Shown here piece after piece: positions 63,879-64,000 of a stretch of 64,000 nucleotides of DNA. The position numbers were made by a program, and so were the translations under genes. Every line of letters starts with the position of its first letter. Position 1 is the stretch's first letter. Origin of the DNA: Roseibium litorale (lineage in GTDB: Bacteria > Pseudomonadota > Alphaproteobacteria > Rhizobiales > Stappiaceae); assembly GCF_014842915.1 (NCBI RefSeq), contig NZ_JACYXI010000010.1:152082-216081 (forward strand). Direction: 5' to 3'. A model generated the notes under the pieces. That model had not been told where the DNA came from. It searched no databases and was given only the letters and a program-made list of their open reading frames with translations.

Positions 63879-64000
63879 TCAACTCTGTTTTGCGATGTCC
63901 TCTCTGATTCTGGCATTGAGGATGACGATGATCTTGCGCATGAGAGCCGAGATGGCAACGATTGGCTTTTTGCCGTTCTGTATAAGCCGTTGATAGAACG
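63879..64000 (-). mobile_element. IS110-family transposase, C-terminal end (cut by window edge)
   Basis: Reading the minus strand from 64000 in frame gives FYQRLIQNGKKPIVAISALM, then RKIIVILNARIREDIAKQS and a stop at 63879-63881. The pattern FYxRLxxxGKxxxxAxxAxMRKxxxILNAxxR is the conserved C-terminal end of IS110/IS1111-type (Transposase_20) DEDD transposases. Only the last 39 residues are visible. The stretch 63797-63878 probably contains the element's end; no terminal inverted repeat is evident, as expected for IS110. Confidence 0.8.

Overview
The window reads as chromosomal housekeeping DNA from an alphaproteobacterium of the Rhizobiales, most like the Stappiaceae (Labrenzia/Roseibium/Stappia type). 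Supporting signs are a CcrM (GANTC) methyltransferase, an F0 ATP synthase operon with separate b and b' subunits, the mutY / DciA / DsbA / smc neighbourhood, the thrB-ispH pair, an Irr-type iron box before bacterioferritin, and high-GC coding with ATG, GTG and TTG starts. The genus is inference. No CRISPR array, rRNA, tRNA or prophage was seen.

Layout. 1-2535: thrB (cut by the left edge) and ispH on the minus strand, then a lipoprotein gene. 2684-8166: a tandem glycine riboswitch leading a glycine-cleavage operon gcvT-gcvH-osmC-like-gcvPA-gcvPB. 8383-11226: a DUF1176 secreted protein, a TetR/YciI pair with a strong palindromic operator, and a small unknown gene. 11585-16045: tyrS, a membrane GGDEF-EAL protein, ccrM. 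16368-20054: a two-gene amino-acid ABC module without ATPase and, divergently, amn, with a 266-bp MITE-like element between them. 20229-22211: an unrecognised 660-residue cytoplasmic protein with polyproline and collagen-like linkers. 22276-24653: bacterioferritin, a 2OG-Fe(II) oxygenase and mutY.

24901-33624: DciA-like protein, secreted esterase, Tat-exported DsbA-like oxidoreductase, smc, then atpI-B-E-F'-F. 33748-41223: rnhB with a radical SAM protein, a glycosyltransferase, a secreted hypothetical, an Fsr-like MFS pump facing an AraC gene broken by an in-frame amber codon, moaB, and a class I aminotransferase. 41264-49125: a ceramidase-fold membrane protein, NADP-malic enzyme, an intergenic repeat flanked by two identical hairpins, a PQQ-type sugar dehydrogenase, a second GGDEF-EAL protein and rhlE. 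49873-54829: ETF-QO, a family-4-like UDG, a PilZ protein, an S49 peptidase and a small membrane protein. 54935-63734: a DUF2778 protein, a secreted hypothetical, then glyQ, lemA, DUF2207, ompW, glyS. The right edge holds the C-terminus of an IS110-family transposase.

How it works together: most genes are core metabolism, translation, replication and respiration. Regulatory layers visible in the DNA are glycine sensing (riboswitch), iron (Irr-type box), oxygen (FNR/FixK-type box before ompW), possibly branched-chain acyl metabolism (LiuR-like site before ETF-QO), and c-di-GMP (two GGDEF-EAL proteins and one PilZ protein). The best candidates for something undescribed are the polyproline/collagen-like protein at 20229-22211, the MITE-like element at 18076-18341, and the thiol-peroxidase gene placed inside the glycine-cleavage operon.
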